A DNA stretch of 64,000 nucleotides from Nocardia rosealba (GCF_020216065.1 NZ_JAIWNA010000002.1:248001-312000); one strand, 5' to 3'. Positions 1 to 8,443 are shown, counted from the stretch's first letter. Numbers and translations are program-made. Notes: generated by a model not told the origin, from the sequence alone.

Positions 1-1083
1 CCGGCGCCGGAGCACGGGCGCGTCGATCAATTCGCGGATCGCCGCTGCCGATCCGGAGGGATCACGCGGGGGAACCAATGTGCCGGTGCCGCCCTCGACG
101 ACAGTGTCGACGAGACCGCCGACCGCGGCGGCCACGACAGGAAGACCGCACGCCATGGCCTCGAGTGGGGTGATGCCGAACGGCTCGTACCACGGTGTGC
201 ACACCGCGACGTCGGCTGAACGCCACAGGGGAGCCATCTGTGTTCGGGGCACCTGGCCCAGCATGTGCAGCCGGTCGCCGACGCCGAGGTCGTCGGCCAA
301 CCTCAGCAGTCGCTGCGCTTCCGGGTCGTCGGCCAGTCGACCGTCCGGTCCGCCGACCAGTACCAGTTCGGTCTCGGCCAGCTCCGCGAGGGCGGTGACG
401 GCGATGTCGAAACCCTTTCGCGGCACGAGTCTCCCCACACTGATGAGGCGGTGTTCAGCTGTCCTCGCGGCTTTGGGCCCCTCGGGGGAGAACTGGTCGA
501 GGTCGACGCCGCAGGGAACCACCGATGTCCGTTGGCGCGGAACGCCCATTCGCGCGAGTTCGAATACTTCGTCAGTGCAGGTGGCGATGATCCGGTCTGC
601 CTGCTCGGCCACCTGCTGTTCCAGACGCAGCCGCTCGGGCGGGCTGGTGTCGGCGTTGCCCTGATACCGACGTTTCACGACACCCAGTGCGTGAAAAGTC
701 TGTACCACCGGGATATCGGTGTCGCGAACCGCGGCCAGAGCGGCCAGACCCGACATCCAGAAATGGGCGTGCACCACATCGGGACAGTCGTCGCTCCACC
801 GCGCGTGCAGGAAATTTCCGAATTCCGGCATATAGGGCAGAAGTTCGTCCTTCGGCACGGGATGGGCGGGTCCCGCCGGAACGTGCACCACGCGATAGCC
901 CGGTGCGGTGGTGACAGTGTCGGGCACCCGCGCGCTCTCGCGCCGTGTGTACACCGTGACGTCGTGACCCTGCCTGCACAGGGCTGCGGACAACTCCGCG
1001 ACGTGCACGTTCTGCCCGCCGGCATCGACGCCACCCAAGGTGGCGAGCGGGCGGGCGTGTTCGGACACCATCGCGATCTTCAT
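1..1083 (-). CDS. Glycosyltransferase, GT4 family (3' end beyond window)
   Basis: The minus-strand frame is open from the ATG at 1083 to the window edge, about 361 codons, so the C-terminus is missing. The N-terminus [18 protein letters not shown] followed by [12 protein letters not shown] is the donor-side glycine-rich start of GT4 enzymes of the sucrose-phosphate-synthase/MshA type. Further in, a [10 protein letters not shown] segment and, around residue 310, the [18 protein letters not shown] stretch carry the E-x7-E nucleotide-sugar signature. The product should be a cytoplasmic retaining glycosyltransferase using a nucleotide sugar; the acceptor is unknown. It lies 31 bp downstream of a second GT-B enzyme on the same strand, so the two are probably cotranscribed. 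A role in surface glycan or glycolipid synthesis is inferred from the neighbouring glycosyltransferases. Confidence 0.88.
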   Translation of the reverse strand, partial: MKIAMVSEHARPLATLGGVDAGGQNVHVAELSAALCRQGHDVTVYTRRESARVPDTVTTAPGYRVVHVPAGPAHPVPKDELLPYMPEFGNFLHARWSDDCPDVVHAHFWMSGLAALAAVRDTDIPVVQTFHALGVVKRRYQGNADTSPPERLRLEQQVAEQADRIIATCTDEVFELARMGVPRQRTSVVPCGVDLDQFSPEGPKAARTAEHRLISVGRLVPRKGFDIAVTALAELAETELVLVGGPDGRLADDPEAQRLLRLADDLGVGDRLHMLGQVPRTQMAPLWRSADVAVCTPWYEPFGITPLEAMACGLPVVAAAVGGLVDTVVEGGTGTLVPPRDPSGSAAAIRELIDAPVLRRR

Positions 1084-1114
1084 GTCTCCGCCTTTCCTGA
1101 CCTGGATGCCGCCT

Positions 1115-2083
1115 TTATTCGGTGATCTCGGCCAGTAGGCGATCCCAGCGATGCAGGAAGCTCTCGAGGCCGTAGTGCTCCAGCGCGAACTGCCGTCCCG
1201 ATTTACCCGCGAGCACCGCCAGATCGGGTTCGTGGAGCAATTCGCGAAATCTCGCGGTGAGGGTGCTGACGTCTGTGGAGAGAGCACCTGCCTCGGGCGG
1301 TACCGCGCTGACCGCCTCGGTGGTCGCCAGCGCCACCACCGGCATCCCGAGGTGCATGGCTTCCAGCAGCGACAGCCCGAGCGAAGTCCACCGCGCGGTG
1401 TGCAGGTACACGCGCCTCTTGGCCATCTCGGGGTGCAATGCCGACTGCCGCAGATCCGCGATCCCGTTGATCGGATGCTTGGTCGGCTCTTGCGGCCGGA
1501 AGTCCTGCACGCCGATCCCGTAGAGATCGACCGGACCTTCGCGCGCGAAGCGGGTCAGCAGATCGCTGCCGGTGATCCGCCCGCGCCGCGTCGGCTCGTT
1601 GATCAGCGCGACACCGTGGGGCAGTTCGCCGGTGTAGAGCTCGCCGGGATCCACGATGCCGTGGGGGATGACACGGGTGGGCGCGGTGCCGTTGTCCCAC
1701 ATCACCTCGTTGAAATGGGTGACGTGCACGACCGGTATATCGGTTCGATCCGCCACCGGATGCGCGGTGAGCGCCGCGCTGGGACGCGGAGTGTTGTGCT
1801 CTACATAGACGGCAGGGATGTCGACGCCGGGTCGGCGCCCGAGCCATCGGTGCGCGAGGTCGATCTCCTCGGGACGCTGCAGCACGATCACATCCACTTC
1901 GGTGTCGCGCAATGCGCCGACGGTGACCTCTTCGGCATTCGGCCAATCGCGTCCGCAACGGCCAAGGCCCCAGGGCCCGCGCTCGTCGGTCACCGGTAAC
2001 AGATAGCGATGCGGCCCTTGGACGAAGGCGGTAGTCCACGAGCCGTGCACATGCCACAGAAGAATTCTGCGCGGGCTGATCAT
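1115..2083 (-). CDS. GT-B fold glycosyltransferase
   Basis: A 322-aa protein read from the ATG at 2083 ([16 protein letters not shown]). The reading frame stays open upstream to 2206, but those residues look non-native. A Rossmann-like N-half contains [18 protein letters not shown] and YVEHNTPRP. The C-half has [20 protein letters not shown], the E-x7-E-like donor-binding signature of GT4/GT1 enzymes. It is probably a cytoplasmic sugar transferase. It is first in a two-gene minus-strand unit with the GT4 gene at 1-1083 and is divergent from two GT2 genes, with a 177-bp intergenic region that must hold both promoters. Substrate specificity cannot be read from the sequence. Confidence 0.8.
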   Translation of the reverse strand: MISPRRILLWHVHGSWTTAFVQGPHRYLLPVTDERGPWGLGRCGRDWPNAEEVTVGALRDTEVDVIVLQRPEEIDLAHRWLGRRPGVDIPAVYVEHNTPRPSAALTAHPVADRTDIPVVHVTHFNEVMWDNGTAPTRVIPHGIVDPGELYTGELPHGVALINEPTRRGRITGSDLLTRFAREGPVDLYGIGVQDFRPQEPTKHPINGIADLRQSALHPEMAKRRVYLHTARWTSLGLSLLEAMHLGMPVVALATTEAVSAVPPEAGALSTDVSTLTARFRELLHEPDLAVLAGKSGRQFALEHYGLESFLHRWDRLLAEITE

Positions 2084-2260
2084 GTCGTGGTTCTTGCCGT
2101 TCGCCGCGTGATCAAACCGCACGGTGCCTCGCTGATTGGCGAGGCGGACACCGGGTATGTGTCGAGGCATGTGCGTATTCGTCATCGGATGGGCAAATTT
2201 CTGCACGATGGACGCATTGATTTCGGAGTCGCTCGAGGAGCTGCTGCCGGGGCGGACGTC

Positions 2261-3136
2261 ATGAGTACGAGCAAGATCACGGTTGTCATCGCCACCCGAA
2301 ATCGCGCGACGGAATTAGCGAGAACGCTCACCGAGTTGTGCGCGCTGCGTCCACGCCCGGCGATCGTCGTACTCGACAACGCATCCGACGACAACACCGC
2401 CGACACGGCCGAAACATTCCCGGGCGTACACGTTGTCCGGTTGGCCGACAATCGTGGAGCGGCCGCCCGCAATCTCGGCGTGGCGATCGCCCGAACACCG
2501 TACGTCGCCTTCAGCGACGACGACTCCTGGTGGGCAAGCGACGCGCTCGCCGAAGCCGAACGGATATTGGACTCCTATCCACAGGTTGGCCTGATCGCCG
2601 GCCGCACCCTCGTCGGCTCGGAACATCGAGACGATCCCGTCAACGAACTGATGGCCGACAGCCCGCTCGGACACGATCCGGACCTTCCCGGTCCGTCGGT
2701 CCTCGGCTTCCTGGCGTGTGCGGCGATCGTGCGGAAAGAGGCGTATGCGCAGGCCGCCGGATTCAGCCCGCTGCTGCATTTCGGTGCCGAGGAACGATTG
2801 CTCTCCCTCGATCTGGCCGCCCGCGGTTGGCATCTGTGTTACGTGCCGAGGGTGCGGGCCCACCATCACCCCTCCACCCACCGACCCCCGCAGGCGTGGC
2901 GGCGGCGGGCCGAACAGCGCAACAACGCCTTGATCACCTGGATGCGGCGACCACTACGGCAGTGCGCCGCGGAGTCGCTCGACCTGGTTCGCCGGATCGT
3001 GCGCGAGCCGCAGACGCTCTTGACCGTCGCCGAGATCGTCCAACGGCTGCCGAAAGCGTTGGCACAGCGGCATCGTCTGCCCCCGGAGATCGAAACCCGA
3101 GCCAGGACACTCGAACTCGCCCACACAAGGAGCTGA
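2261..3136 (+). CDS. GT2 family glycosyltransferase (first of tandem pair)
   Basis: 291 aa from the ATG at 2261. An in-frame longer reading back to 2009 overlaps the divergent gene and is unlikely. The GT-A fold is clear: KITVVIATRNRA at the N-terminus, VLDNASDDNTADTAE for nucleotide binding, the metal-binding FSDDDSWW near residue 90, and GAEERLLSLDLAARGW as the acceptor-side ED-like motif. The HHHPS stretch follows. The protein is an inverting cytoplasmic transferase, probably adding sugars to a surface glycan. It ends 3 bp before a clearly paralogous gene, so the pair is an operon produced by tandem duplication. Confidence 0.87.
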   Translation: MSTSKITVVIATRNRATELARTLTELCALRPRPAIVVLDNASDDNTADTAETFPGVHVVRLADNRGAAARNLGVAIARTPYVAFSDDDSWWASDALAEAERILDSYPQVGLIAGRTLVGSEHRDDPVNELMADSPLGHDPDLPGPSVLGFLACAAIVRKEAYAQAAGFSPLLHFGAEERLLSLDLAARGWHLCYVPRVRAHHHPSTHRPPQAWRRRAEQRNNALITWMRRPLRQCAAESLDLVRRIVREPQTLLTVAEIVQRLPKALAQRHRLPPEIETRARTLELAHTRS

Positions 3137-3139
3137 CCG

Positions 3140-4036
3140 ATGTCGACACACCGGATGACGGTTGTCATCATCACCCGTGACCGGCGTGACCAGCTGCTGC
3201 AGACCCTCGCGCATATGACCGCGCTGCCCGACGCGGCCCCGATCATCCTCGTCGACAACGGTTCCGCCGACGGCACGGCCGACGCGGTCGCGGCGAACTA
3301 CCCGCAGGTGCACTTGATCCGCTCCGTCGAAAACCTGGGCGCTCTCGGTCGAAACCTCGCCGTCGAACGGGTGCGAACGCCCTACGTGGCGTTCTGCGAT
3401 GACGACACCCGCTGGCAGCCCGGTGCGCTGACTCGCGCGGCGGATCTGCTCGACGAGTATCCCGGCCTGGGATCGGTGACAGGACGCTGTCTCGTAGCAC
3501 CCGACCTGCGCGAAGACCCGATCACTCCCGAATTCCGCGATTCGCCGATCTCCGGCCCCGACTGGCTGCCCGGGCCCGCGCTCCTGGGAGTGATGGCCGG
3601 CCTGTCCGCCTTCCGCGTACGCGCGTTCGAGGAGGTGGGTGGCTTTTCCCGGCGCCTGTGGTTCGCGGGCGAGGAAGAGCTGCTCGCGTTGGATCTCGCG
3701 GCACGCGGATGGTGGATGTGCTGGGTGGAAGACATGATCATCCACCACGAGCCCTCCCGCACCCGCGACGCCACCCACCGTCGCGGGCTCGGAATCCGCA
3801 ACACGCTGTGGACCCTGTGGTTGCGCCGACCGGCCCGCAGCGCGGCCCGCCGTACCGCCGACATCCTCAGATCGGCCCCCGCCGACCGAACGACGGCCGC
3901 CGCCGTATTCGCGGCCCTACGCGGGCTGCCATGGGTATTGCGCGAACGACAGGTACTGCCCGCCCATGTCGAGGCGGGCCTCGTCCTGTTGGAAGCCTCC
4001 CAACGCAACTCGACCGCCCGCCGCTACGTCGGCTAG
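3140..4036 (+). CDS. GT2 family glycosyltransferase (second of tandem pair)
   Basis: 298 aa. The order of motifs is the same as in the preceding gene: MTVVIITRDRRDQLLQTLAH, LVDNGSADGTADAVA, FCDDDTRW as the DxD metal site and GEEELLALDLAARGWW. The IIHHEPS end of the fold matches HHHPS in the neighbour. The two proteins are recognisably homologous along their full length but well diverged, so the duplication is old. It starts 3 bp after the stop of the first copy and has a purine-rich AGGAGC upstream. It is expected to act with the neighbour on successive sugar additions; the acceptor is unknown. Confidence 0.87.
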   Translation: MSTHRMTVVIITRDRRDQLLQTLAHMTALPDAAPIILVDNGSADGTADAVAANYPQVHLIRSVENLGALGRNLAVERVRTPYVAFCDDDTRWQPGALTRAADLLDEYPGLGSVTGRCLVAPDLREDPITPEFRDSPISGPDWLPGPALLGVMAGLSAFRVRAFEEVGGFSRRLWFAGEEELLALDLAARGWWMCWVEDMIIHHEPSRTRDATHRRGLGIRNTLWTLWLRRPARSAARRTADILRSAPADRTTAAAVFAALRGLPWVLRERQVLPAHVEAGLVLLEASQRNSTARRYVG

Positions 4037-4139
4037 TCGATGTGCCTTACGAACCATCGACCTCTTCGCACCTGCTTAGAAACCGAGCGCAGTGGTAAGC
4101 CCCCCACGTTGTCCGCTATCCAACCGAAGGGAGCACAGC

Positions 4140-4325
4140 ATGAGCCAGATCAACCCGATCCAGGTCCAGAAGTACCTGTCCGGCATCGACTACCCCTGCG
4201 ATCGCGACGGCATCGTGAACACCGCCCGCAGCAACGGTGCGGACTCCGACATCCTCGACGCTTTGCAGGACCTGCCCGACCGCACGTTCGACGGGCCCAA
4301 TGCCGTAAGCCAAGCGATTTCCTGA
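4140..4325 (+). CDS. DUF2795 small protein
   Basis: 61 aa from the ATG at 4140, with an AAGGGAG ribosome binding site 7-8 bp upstream. The NPIQVQKYLSGIDYPCDRDG segment followed by an NTARSNGADSDILDALQDLPD helix region is the pattern of the DUF2795 family of small acidic actinobacterial proteins. DRTFDGPNAVSQAIS ends the protein. No catalytic motif is present and its role is unknown. In-frame reading from 4092 would add 16 unlikely residues. It follows the GT2 pair by 103 bp and may have its own promoter. Confidence 0.82.
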   Translation: MSQINPIQVQKYLSGIDYPCDRDGIVNTARSNGADSDILDALQDLPDRTFDGPNAVSQAIS

Positions 4326-4569
4326 CCACGTGCTCACACCCGCGAACCGGCCGCACCAACCCGGTCGGTTCGCCAACAAACGACAATGGATGCCCTCGGC
4401 CGCCTTATCACGGCGATCACGCAGTCACCGAGCGCTACGCCTCGGCGCCGTCTCGCGCCTTCGGCAGGCGACGGAGTTCAAAAACGTGGCATTCTTTGGA
4501 TTTTGACCGACGTCGAATCTCCTAAAAGCGAAACCTCTCCAACCGAGGTCAGAGGGGTTTATCGCAGTT

Positions 4570-4602
4570 GGGCTGACAGGAATTTAACCTGCGAACACTT
4601 GG
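4570..4602. repeat. Degenerate tRNA-Pro 3' end (attachment-site remnant)
   Basis: This stretch reads GGGCTGACAGGA then ATTTAACCTGCGAACACTTG. The authentic tRNA-Pro 3' half at 8491-8523 reads GGGCTGACAGGA then TTTGAACCTGCGACCACCTG in the same orientation. The T-arm and acceptor strand are recognisable, with a handful of substitutions, while no anticodon or D-arm follows. It is best explained as the distal att copy left by an element that integrated at the tRNA 3' end. Confidence 0.65.
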
Positions 4603-4638
4603 CGCCGGTTCACGTAGACTCGAAGCTACCGGAAAGTA

Positions 4639-4928
4639 CCCAAAACTACTGGTAGAATAGAACTTTGGCGCGCCGCATCCTGGTTGCTTCCCGCTGTTTC
4701 CAGCTATTTCTGTGCGATTAATGTGTGTTGGGTCGAGTACCGCGGACGCGGCTTGGCTGCGCTTTCGAGAAGTCGTCAACTGCGCCCGTGCTCGGTCGGT
4801 GTCGTGACGGTGGACCTGCAGGCCGCTCGATGGACGGCTAGGGTGCTGTGACGCTGCGGTATGACGGTGGCTGCTGAGGGCGCGTGACGAGGTGGTGTGT
4901 ATGTGGAACCGGATGCTGGTCTGCCGTG
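4639..4928. repeat. Diverged duplication, copy A (split)
   Basis: Bases 4639-4716 match 6773-6850 at most positions, for example in the ACTTTGGCGCGC core. Bases 4896-4928 (TGTGTATGTGGAACCGGATG and on) match 6852-6884. In copy A the two halves are separated by about 180 bp that copy B lacks. Read on the minus strand the head encodes RAKVLFYQ-stop-FW where copy B has RAKVLVYQQFW, so it may be a fragment of a former gene. The second half lies just before the CRISPR leader. Confidence 0.55.
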
Positions 4929-5006
4929 TTGGTGATTTCGGCCTCGGAGCGGTCGAAAGTGAATGAAATTTGGCTGGTTGGTCTGCAAACGCGCAGGTCA
5001 ATTAGT

Positions 5007-5145
5007 GTGCTCCCCGCGCGAGCGGGGATGAGCCCAGGATCGCCGGTGCGAGCAGGTAGGGGAGCGCGTGCTCCCCGCGCGAGCGGGGATGAGCCTTGAG
5101 GGCCTTGTGCGGCCCGTAGTTCTTGACTTGTTCCCCGCGAGCGGA
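5007..5145 (+). CRISPR. Minimal type I-E-like CRISPR array, cas genes absent
   Basis: Two identical 28-bp repeats lie at 5007-5034 and 5068-5095, starting GTGCTCCCCGCGCGAG and ending GGGGATGAGCC. They are separated by a 33-bp spacer (5035-5067), giving the 61-bp period of type I-E arrays. A second spacer of about 32 bp leads into a degenerate third repeat from 5128 (TTGTTCCCCGCGAGCGG). The core CCCCGC-GCGA-GCGGGG is a perfect hairpin, as in actinobacterial I-E repeats. A-rich sequence at 4955-5006, ending CGCGCAGGTCAATTAGT, resembles a leader, so transcription is probably rightward. No cas gene is present in this window. Frames read through the repeats give the familiar spurious peptides such as SPLARGAH. 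Confidence 0.85.
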
Positions 5146-5356
5146 CCCTTCGACGCCCGACAAGCCAAGGGCTGGTGGTGCTCCCCGCAGCCCTCGCGAC
5201 CACCACCGCCGCGACCGGGTTCCCGGCCTTGGAGCCGTGTTCCTCGGCGCTCTGACCACCATCACTACCGCTGTCGACCTTGCGGCGGGGAAATTCGCGT
5301 TGATCGGCAGCGGGGCGGGAGCGTTTCGGTCGCCCGACAAGGCAGGCGCGTCGGAA
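5146..5356. other. Gene-free stretch after the CRISPR remnant
   Basis: No credible coding frame was seen. A partial repeat half, GTGCTCCCCGC, stands at 5178-5188, about 50 bp after the degenerate third repeat, so the array may once have been longer. The rest shows no recognisable element. Confidence 0.4.
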
Positions 5357-5379
5357 GGGGCCGACTCGCGGTCGGCCCC
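5357..5379 (-). terminator. Hairpin downstream of the GFA pseudogene
   Basis: GGGGCCGAC and GTCGGCCCC form a perfect 9-bp stem around a 5-base loop, 12 bp beyond the stop of the minus-strand GFA remnant. There is no U-tract, so it is a probable but weakly supported terminator. Confidence 0.45.
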
Positions 5380-5390
5380 AGGCAGCGAGA

Positions 5391-5665
5391 CTAGTCGAAC
5401 GACAGGTAGACCAACTCGAATCCCCGCTGACGAATTCCGGTGATGCCGATGTCGTCGCTGCCGTCGTCGAGTGCAGGATCGTGGAACCGCGGGTGGGACG
5501 GAAGCCCGCGTTTGGTGGTGGGAAAGGTCGCGTACCACTGAGGTTCGCCAACGGGCCCGTCCAGGCGAACCCGTCAGCGGGGAACCCGACCCAGGCCATG
5601 ATCAGTCCGCCGCTGAGGCGTTGGCAGTGCGGGCACGAGCAGGTTTCCCTGTCAAGTTCACCTGT
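5391..5665 (-). pseudogene. Broken GFA (CENP-V/formaldehyde-activating) family gene
   Basis: Minus-strand sequence gives CSCPHCQRLSGG then MAWVGFPADGFAWTGP in one frame. GEPQWYATFPTTKRG follows in another, then GFRPTRGSTI in the first, and finally ALDDGSDDIGITGI ending in LSFD-stop at 5391. Put together this follows the order of the GFA family: the zinc-binding C-x-C-x2-C motif, an AWVGFPADGFxWTG core, then the GFCxxCGS site. In the last motif both zinc-ligand cysteines have become arginine (GFRPTRGS). Compensating shifts, the missing N-terminal part and the cysteine losses show that the gene is dead. Its 5' end is fused into the C-terminal codons of the NTF2-like gene at 5602-6075. Confidence 0.7.
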
Positions 5666-6075
5666 TCAAAGGTCGAACCGGGTACAGGGGTTCCCTGGTG
5701 GTAGTACATCCTCCAGCTTGTGTCGGCAAAACCCTTGCGCCACAACGAAGATCGAAGTACTCGCCGCCCATCGTGGTTGGTCTGATAGGTCAGATGTACC
5801 AAACCTGGTGCCAGTAGAACACCGCGAACATCGGAGACCTCGATCCGCTGGTCGTCCGCCGAGCCCGACATCGTGGGCAACTCCGCGAGCATTTGGTGCC
5901 GATCCCATCGCCGACCAGATGCGCCAACCTCCACGAACTCTGGATGCAGCAACACTTCGGCAAGTTCGCGTGATCGTCGAACGGCCGGGTCGAGTAGCCG
6001 CATCTCCGCAGCGACAGCTTCCCGTACTTGTTCGTCGGCATCGCGTGCGGTTGGCGGAATTTGCGGTTCGTTCAT
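5602..6075 (-). CDS. NTF2-like / DUF4440 family protein
   Basis: 157 aa starting MNEPQIPPTARDADEQVREA. The body fits the small NTF2/SnoaL/DUF4440 fold: AEMRLLDPAVRRSRELAEVL, LLHPEFVEVGASGRRWDRHQ, the central VSDVRGVLLAPGLVHLTYQT strand pair and SLWRKGFADTSWRMYYHQGT at the end. Such proteins are enzymes or binding subunits with varied substrates, and no active-site residues can be assigned. The last 20 or so codons run through DNA that belongs to the adjacent GFA remnant in another frame. The native C-terminus was therefore probably lost by a deletion. It lies inside the tRNA-Pro island, 36 bp downstream of the P-loop kinase gene, and may share its transcript. Confidence 0.7.
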   Translation of the reverse strand: MNEPQIPPTARDADEQVREAVAAEMRLLDPAVRRSRELAEVLLHPEFVEVGASGRRWDRHQMLAELPTMSGSADDQRIEVSDVRGVLLAPGLVHLTYQTNHDGRRVLRSSLWRKGFADTSWRMYYHQGTPVPGSTFEQVNLTGKPARARTANASAAD

Positions 6076-6111
6076 CGGCTTCGCCTCTTCAAATGTTCGT
6101 CATTTGGTCGG

Positions 6112-6738
6112 CTATGTGCTTGTGTCCAAGTCGACCGGGGTCGGGGCATCGTGAAGCCTGTTCGTGATGAATCGCGCGATGGCGTCCAGGCCTGGTCGGT
6201 ATCCGTTGGTGGTGTCGACGGTCATTTCCGCCACGTCCATCTTTACTGGTACGAAGGAGTCGGCAGTGCGGGTTCCGGCGGCGATCTCGGCGATAAGGTC
6301 GGCGTCGTTGTGGGCGCGGCGGTGAGGGTCGTACTCGGCGCGGTGGGTGATGCGGTCGTGCAGGACGTGTTGTGGCGCGGTGCAGTGGATGATGCGGATT
6401 TCGGCGAACTTGCTCAGCCTGAGCAAGTTCGGGCGCCAGAGTCGGTCCTGGAAGGCCGCTTCGGCGACAACGCTGACCTCGGCGCGGGCGAGCACGGTGA
6501 GGGTGTCGAAGAAGGCATGCAGGACCGGGATGTTGAGGTCTTCAAAGTCGGCGTCGCGGGGCCCGGCGGCCAAGACCATGCCCTGCTTGATCTCGTCGCG
6601 GATGATCGCCGGGACACCGATCAGATTGGCCAGCGCGTGGGCTAGCGTGGACTTCCCCGCCCCCGACGGTCCCGAAACGATGACGAGCACGGGTGCGGCA
6701 TGTGGAGGGGCCATGGGGCATTTTCGCATGTCAGGCAT
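6112..6738 (-). CDS. P-loop kinase (AAA/zeta-toxin-like ATPase)
   Basis: 208 aa from the ATG at 6738. In-frame sequence continues upstream to 6936 but lies in the repeated region and looks non-coding. VLVIVSGPSGAGKSTLAHAL is a Walker A nucleotide-binding loop. IIRDEIKQGM follows, the placement used by small-molecule and polynucleotide kinases and predicted AAA family kinases. VSVVAEAAFQDRLW probably carries the Walker B-like strand, and RAEYDPHRRAHNDADL may supply lid arginines. FVPVKMDVAEMTVDTTN closes the domain. The substrate is unknown. It precedes the NTF2-like gene on the same strand. The frame is intact, unlike most of the island. Confidence 0.75.
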   Translation of the reverse strand: MPDMRKCPMAPPHAAPVLVIVSGPSGAGKSTLAHALANLIGVPAIIRDEIKQGMVLAAGPRDADFEDLNIPVLHAFFDTLTVLARAEVSVVAEAAFQDRLWRPNLLRLSKFAEIRIIHCTAPQHVLHDRITHRAEYDPHRRAHNDADLIAEIAAGTRTADSFVPVKMDVAEMTVDTTNGYRPGLDAIARFITNRLHDAPTPVDLDTST

Positions 6739-6772
6739 CGTCGGCCCCCGTCGGGGCTGACCGCGAGGGCTG

Positions 6773-6884
6773 CCCAAAACTGCTGGTAGACCAGGACTTT
6801 GGCGCGCGCAGCATCTTGGTTGCATCCCATCGTATTTCGCTGCTTCCGGCTGTGTATGTGGAATCGGATGCTGGTCTGCCGTGC
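6773..6884. repeat. Diverged duplication, copy B (continuous)
   Basis: This copy joins without interruption the two blocks that are split in copy A (4639-4716 and 4896-4928). It lies directly upstream of the P-loop kinase start. Identity is well below complete, so the duplication is old. The minus strand reads DAARAKVLVYQQFWAAL, which may be the relic of a coding sequence. Confidence 0.55.
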
Positions 6885-6907
6885 GATGCTGCCTGCTACG
6901 GTCGAGG

Positions 6908-7875
6908 CTATGCCTTGTGCTCGGCAGCAATCGCACGGCGAGACCAAGTCTCCCCTTGGCTTAGCTCACCGCGCCTTTTGAGAAGGTTTCCGAGAGAGTG
7001 CATGGCTTTGGCATTGCCGACGTCCGCAGCGCTGCGGTACCACGTTTCAGCTTCGTCCCACTCGCCCAGCAATTCAAGCACAACACCGAGGCTGGTCATT
7101 GCGCCGATATCCTCTAACGCAGCAGCACGGCGGTACCAGGATTCAGCTTCGCCTATGTCCCCTCGCCTCTCGGGAACGTCGCCAAGATGGCGCATCGCGT
7201 TGGCATCGCCGGTATCTGCTGCGCGGCGGTACCAATACTCCGCTTTGCCGAACTCGCCAACATCCTTGAATAGATTGCCGCGCTTGACCATTGTGTAGGC
7301 CGTGCCTGATTCAGCGGCTGGGGGTGAGAACTCCTCGGCTGAATTGCGTGGGACGGCTACCCCATGCGCGAAGGTCGTGGCGGTGACGGCGTGGAGCAGG
7401 TTTTCGGCCAACTCACCACATGATGAGTAACGCTCTGAGGGGTCTTTGGCTAACGCAGTGCCGATGACCGAATCTATGTAGGGAGGCAGTTCAGGTCGCA
7501 GGCTGCCCAAAGTCAGTGAGAATCGCCCGCTCCCCCTCAGGGTAGATCTAGACCCTGCGGCTCGGCATTGATCGACACGTTGAGATCACCGCCGATGACG
7601 GGACGCATCGACAACCACAAGTGCTCGTCGTCGGGATCGTTACGGTCATAAACGGAAACGATATTGGGATGATCCAGGCCTGCGACCAGGGTGGCTTCAC
7701 GGTCGAACGCAATGCGAACCTTCGGATCCGCTGCGTATCCCGGATACAATACCTTTAGCGCGACACTACGTTCCAGGCGTGGATGCTTTGCCAGATATAC
7801 GGCGCCATAGCCACCGGCGCCGAGCACTCCAGTGAGCCGATACCCACCCACTACCGCGCCCGGTTGCAACCTCAT
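6908..7875 (-). pseudogene. Ser/Thr protein kinase with Sel1 repeats, core deleted
   Basis: The 5' part (7875-7537) begins MRLQPGAVVGGYRLTGVLGA, has the GAGGYGAVYLAKH nucleotide loop and VALKVLYPG lysine of PknB-type kinases, and stops at 7537. The 3' part (7510-6908) begins in the last kinase helices (LPPYIDSVIGTALAKDPSER, a typical subdomain XI) and continues into about four Sel1/TPR-like repeats of about 36 residues (AEYWYRRAAD, AESWYRRAAA, AETWYRSAAD). Everything between, including the HRD catalytic loop and DFG motif, is absent and the frame changes. The original protein was presumably a cytoplasmic kinase with a repeat-type sensor tail. It cannot be catalytically active now; the Sel1 portion could still be expressed. 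Confidence 0.82.
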
Positions 7876-7912
7876 CGTTCCCCCAGCTTGACATGGTCGG
7901 CTGTGCCGAACC

Positions 7913-8438
7913 GATCACGGGTTGCGCTGGTCGGACATCGACTTGAACGCCAAGACACTCACCATCTCGAACAATCGTGTGATGGCCGGGACGGGTGTGG
8001 TGGTGGACAACGAGCCGAAGACGCGATCGTCTCGACGCACTCTGCCGTTGACCGATCAGCTGGCTATCGAGTTGAAAGCCGCGAAGGCGCGCACCACCGC
8101 CGAACGCTTGGCACTCGGGAAGGTGTGGGAGGGGTCGGACTATGTCGTCGTTGACCAAACTCGGACGTGCTGTGTCCCCGGACAAACTCACTCGCGCTTG
8201 GAATCGCGCAGTCACCAAGGCGGGGGTGTCGCGAATCCGACTGCATGACGCTCGTCATACATGCGGAACCCTGATGCACCTCAATCGCGTGCCGTTGGCG
8301 GTGATCAGTGCTTGGCTCGGGCATACCGACGCGGCATTCACCCTGAAGACTTACGCACACTCGCAATGCGCGGCGCTGGATGATGCGGCAGCGACCGACG
8401 GCGCGCTTGTGACAGATCGTGACAACGAGGCAGGCTGA
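7913..8438 (+). pseudogene. Tyrosine recombinase (phage integrase), truncated and frameshifted
   Basis: The frame at 7922 gives LRWSDIDLNAKTLTISNNRV and RSSRRTLPLTDQLAIELKAA, the first part of an integrase catalytic domain (its conserved Arg lies in the ALRWSDID-type motif). Around 8160 the frame shifts. The second frame continues LTRAWNRAVTKAGVSRIRLH then DARHTCGTLMH, with the H-x-x-R box in HDARHT. AWLGHTDAAFTLKTYAHS follows, with the catalytic Tyr. The arm-binding N-terminal domain is missing. It points at the tRNA-Pro gene 50 bp away, as expected for the integrase of a tRNA-targeted element. It is certainly inactive as it stands, unless the frameshift is a sequencing error. Confidence 0.85.
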
Positions 8439-8443
8439 ACAGC

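Noticed and set aside
5002..5538. A minus-strand 178-codon frame across the CRISPR region
   Set aside because: It contains SPLARGAH and HPRSRGEH, the peptides produced by reading through I-E repeats, and it has no gene-like features elsewhere.
6852..6884. Second CRISPR leader at the continuous repeat copy
   Set aside because: The shared sequence lies upstream of, not within, the leader-like region, and no repeats follow copy B.
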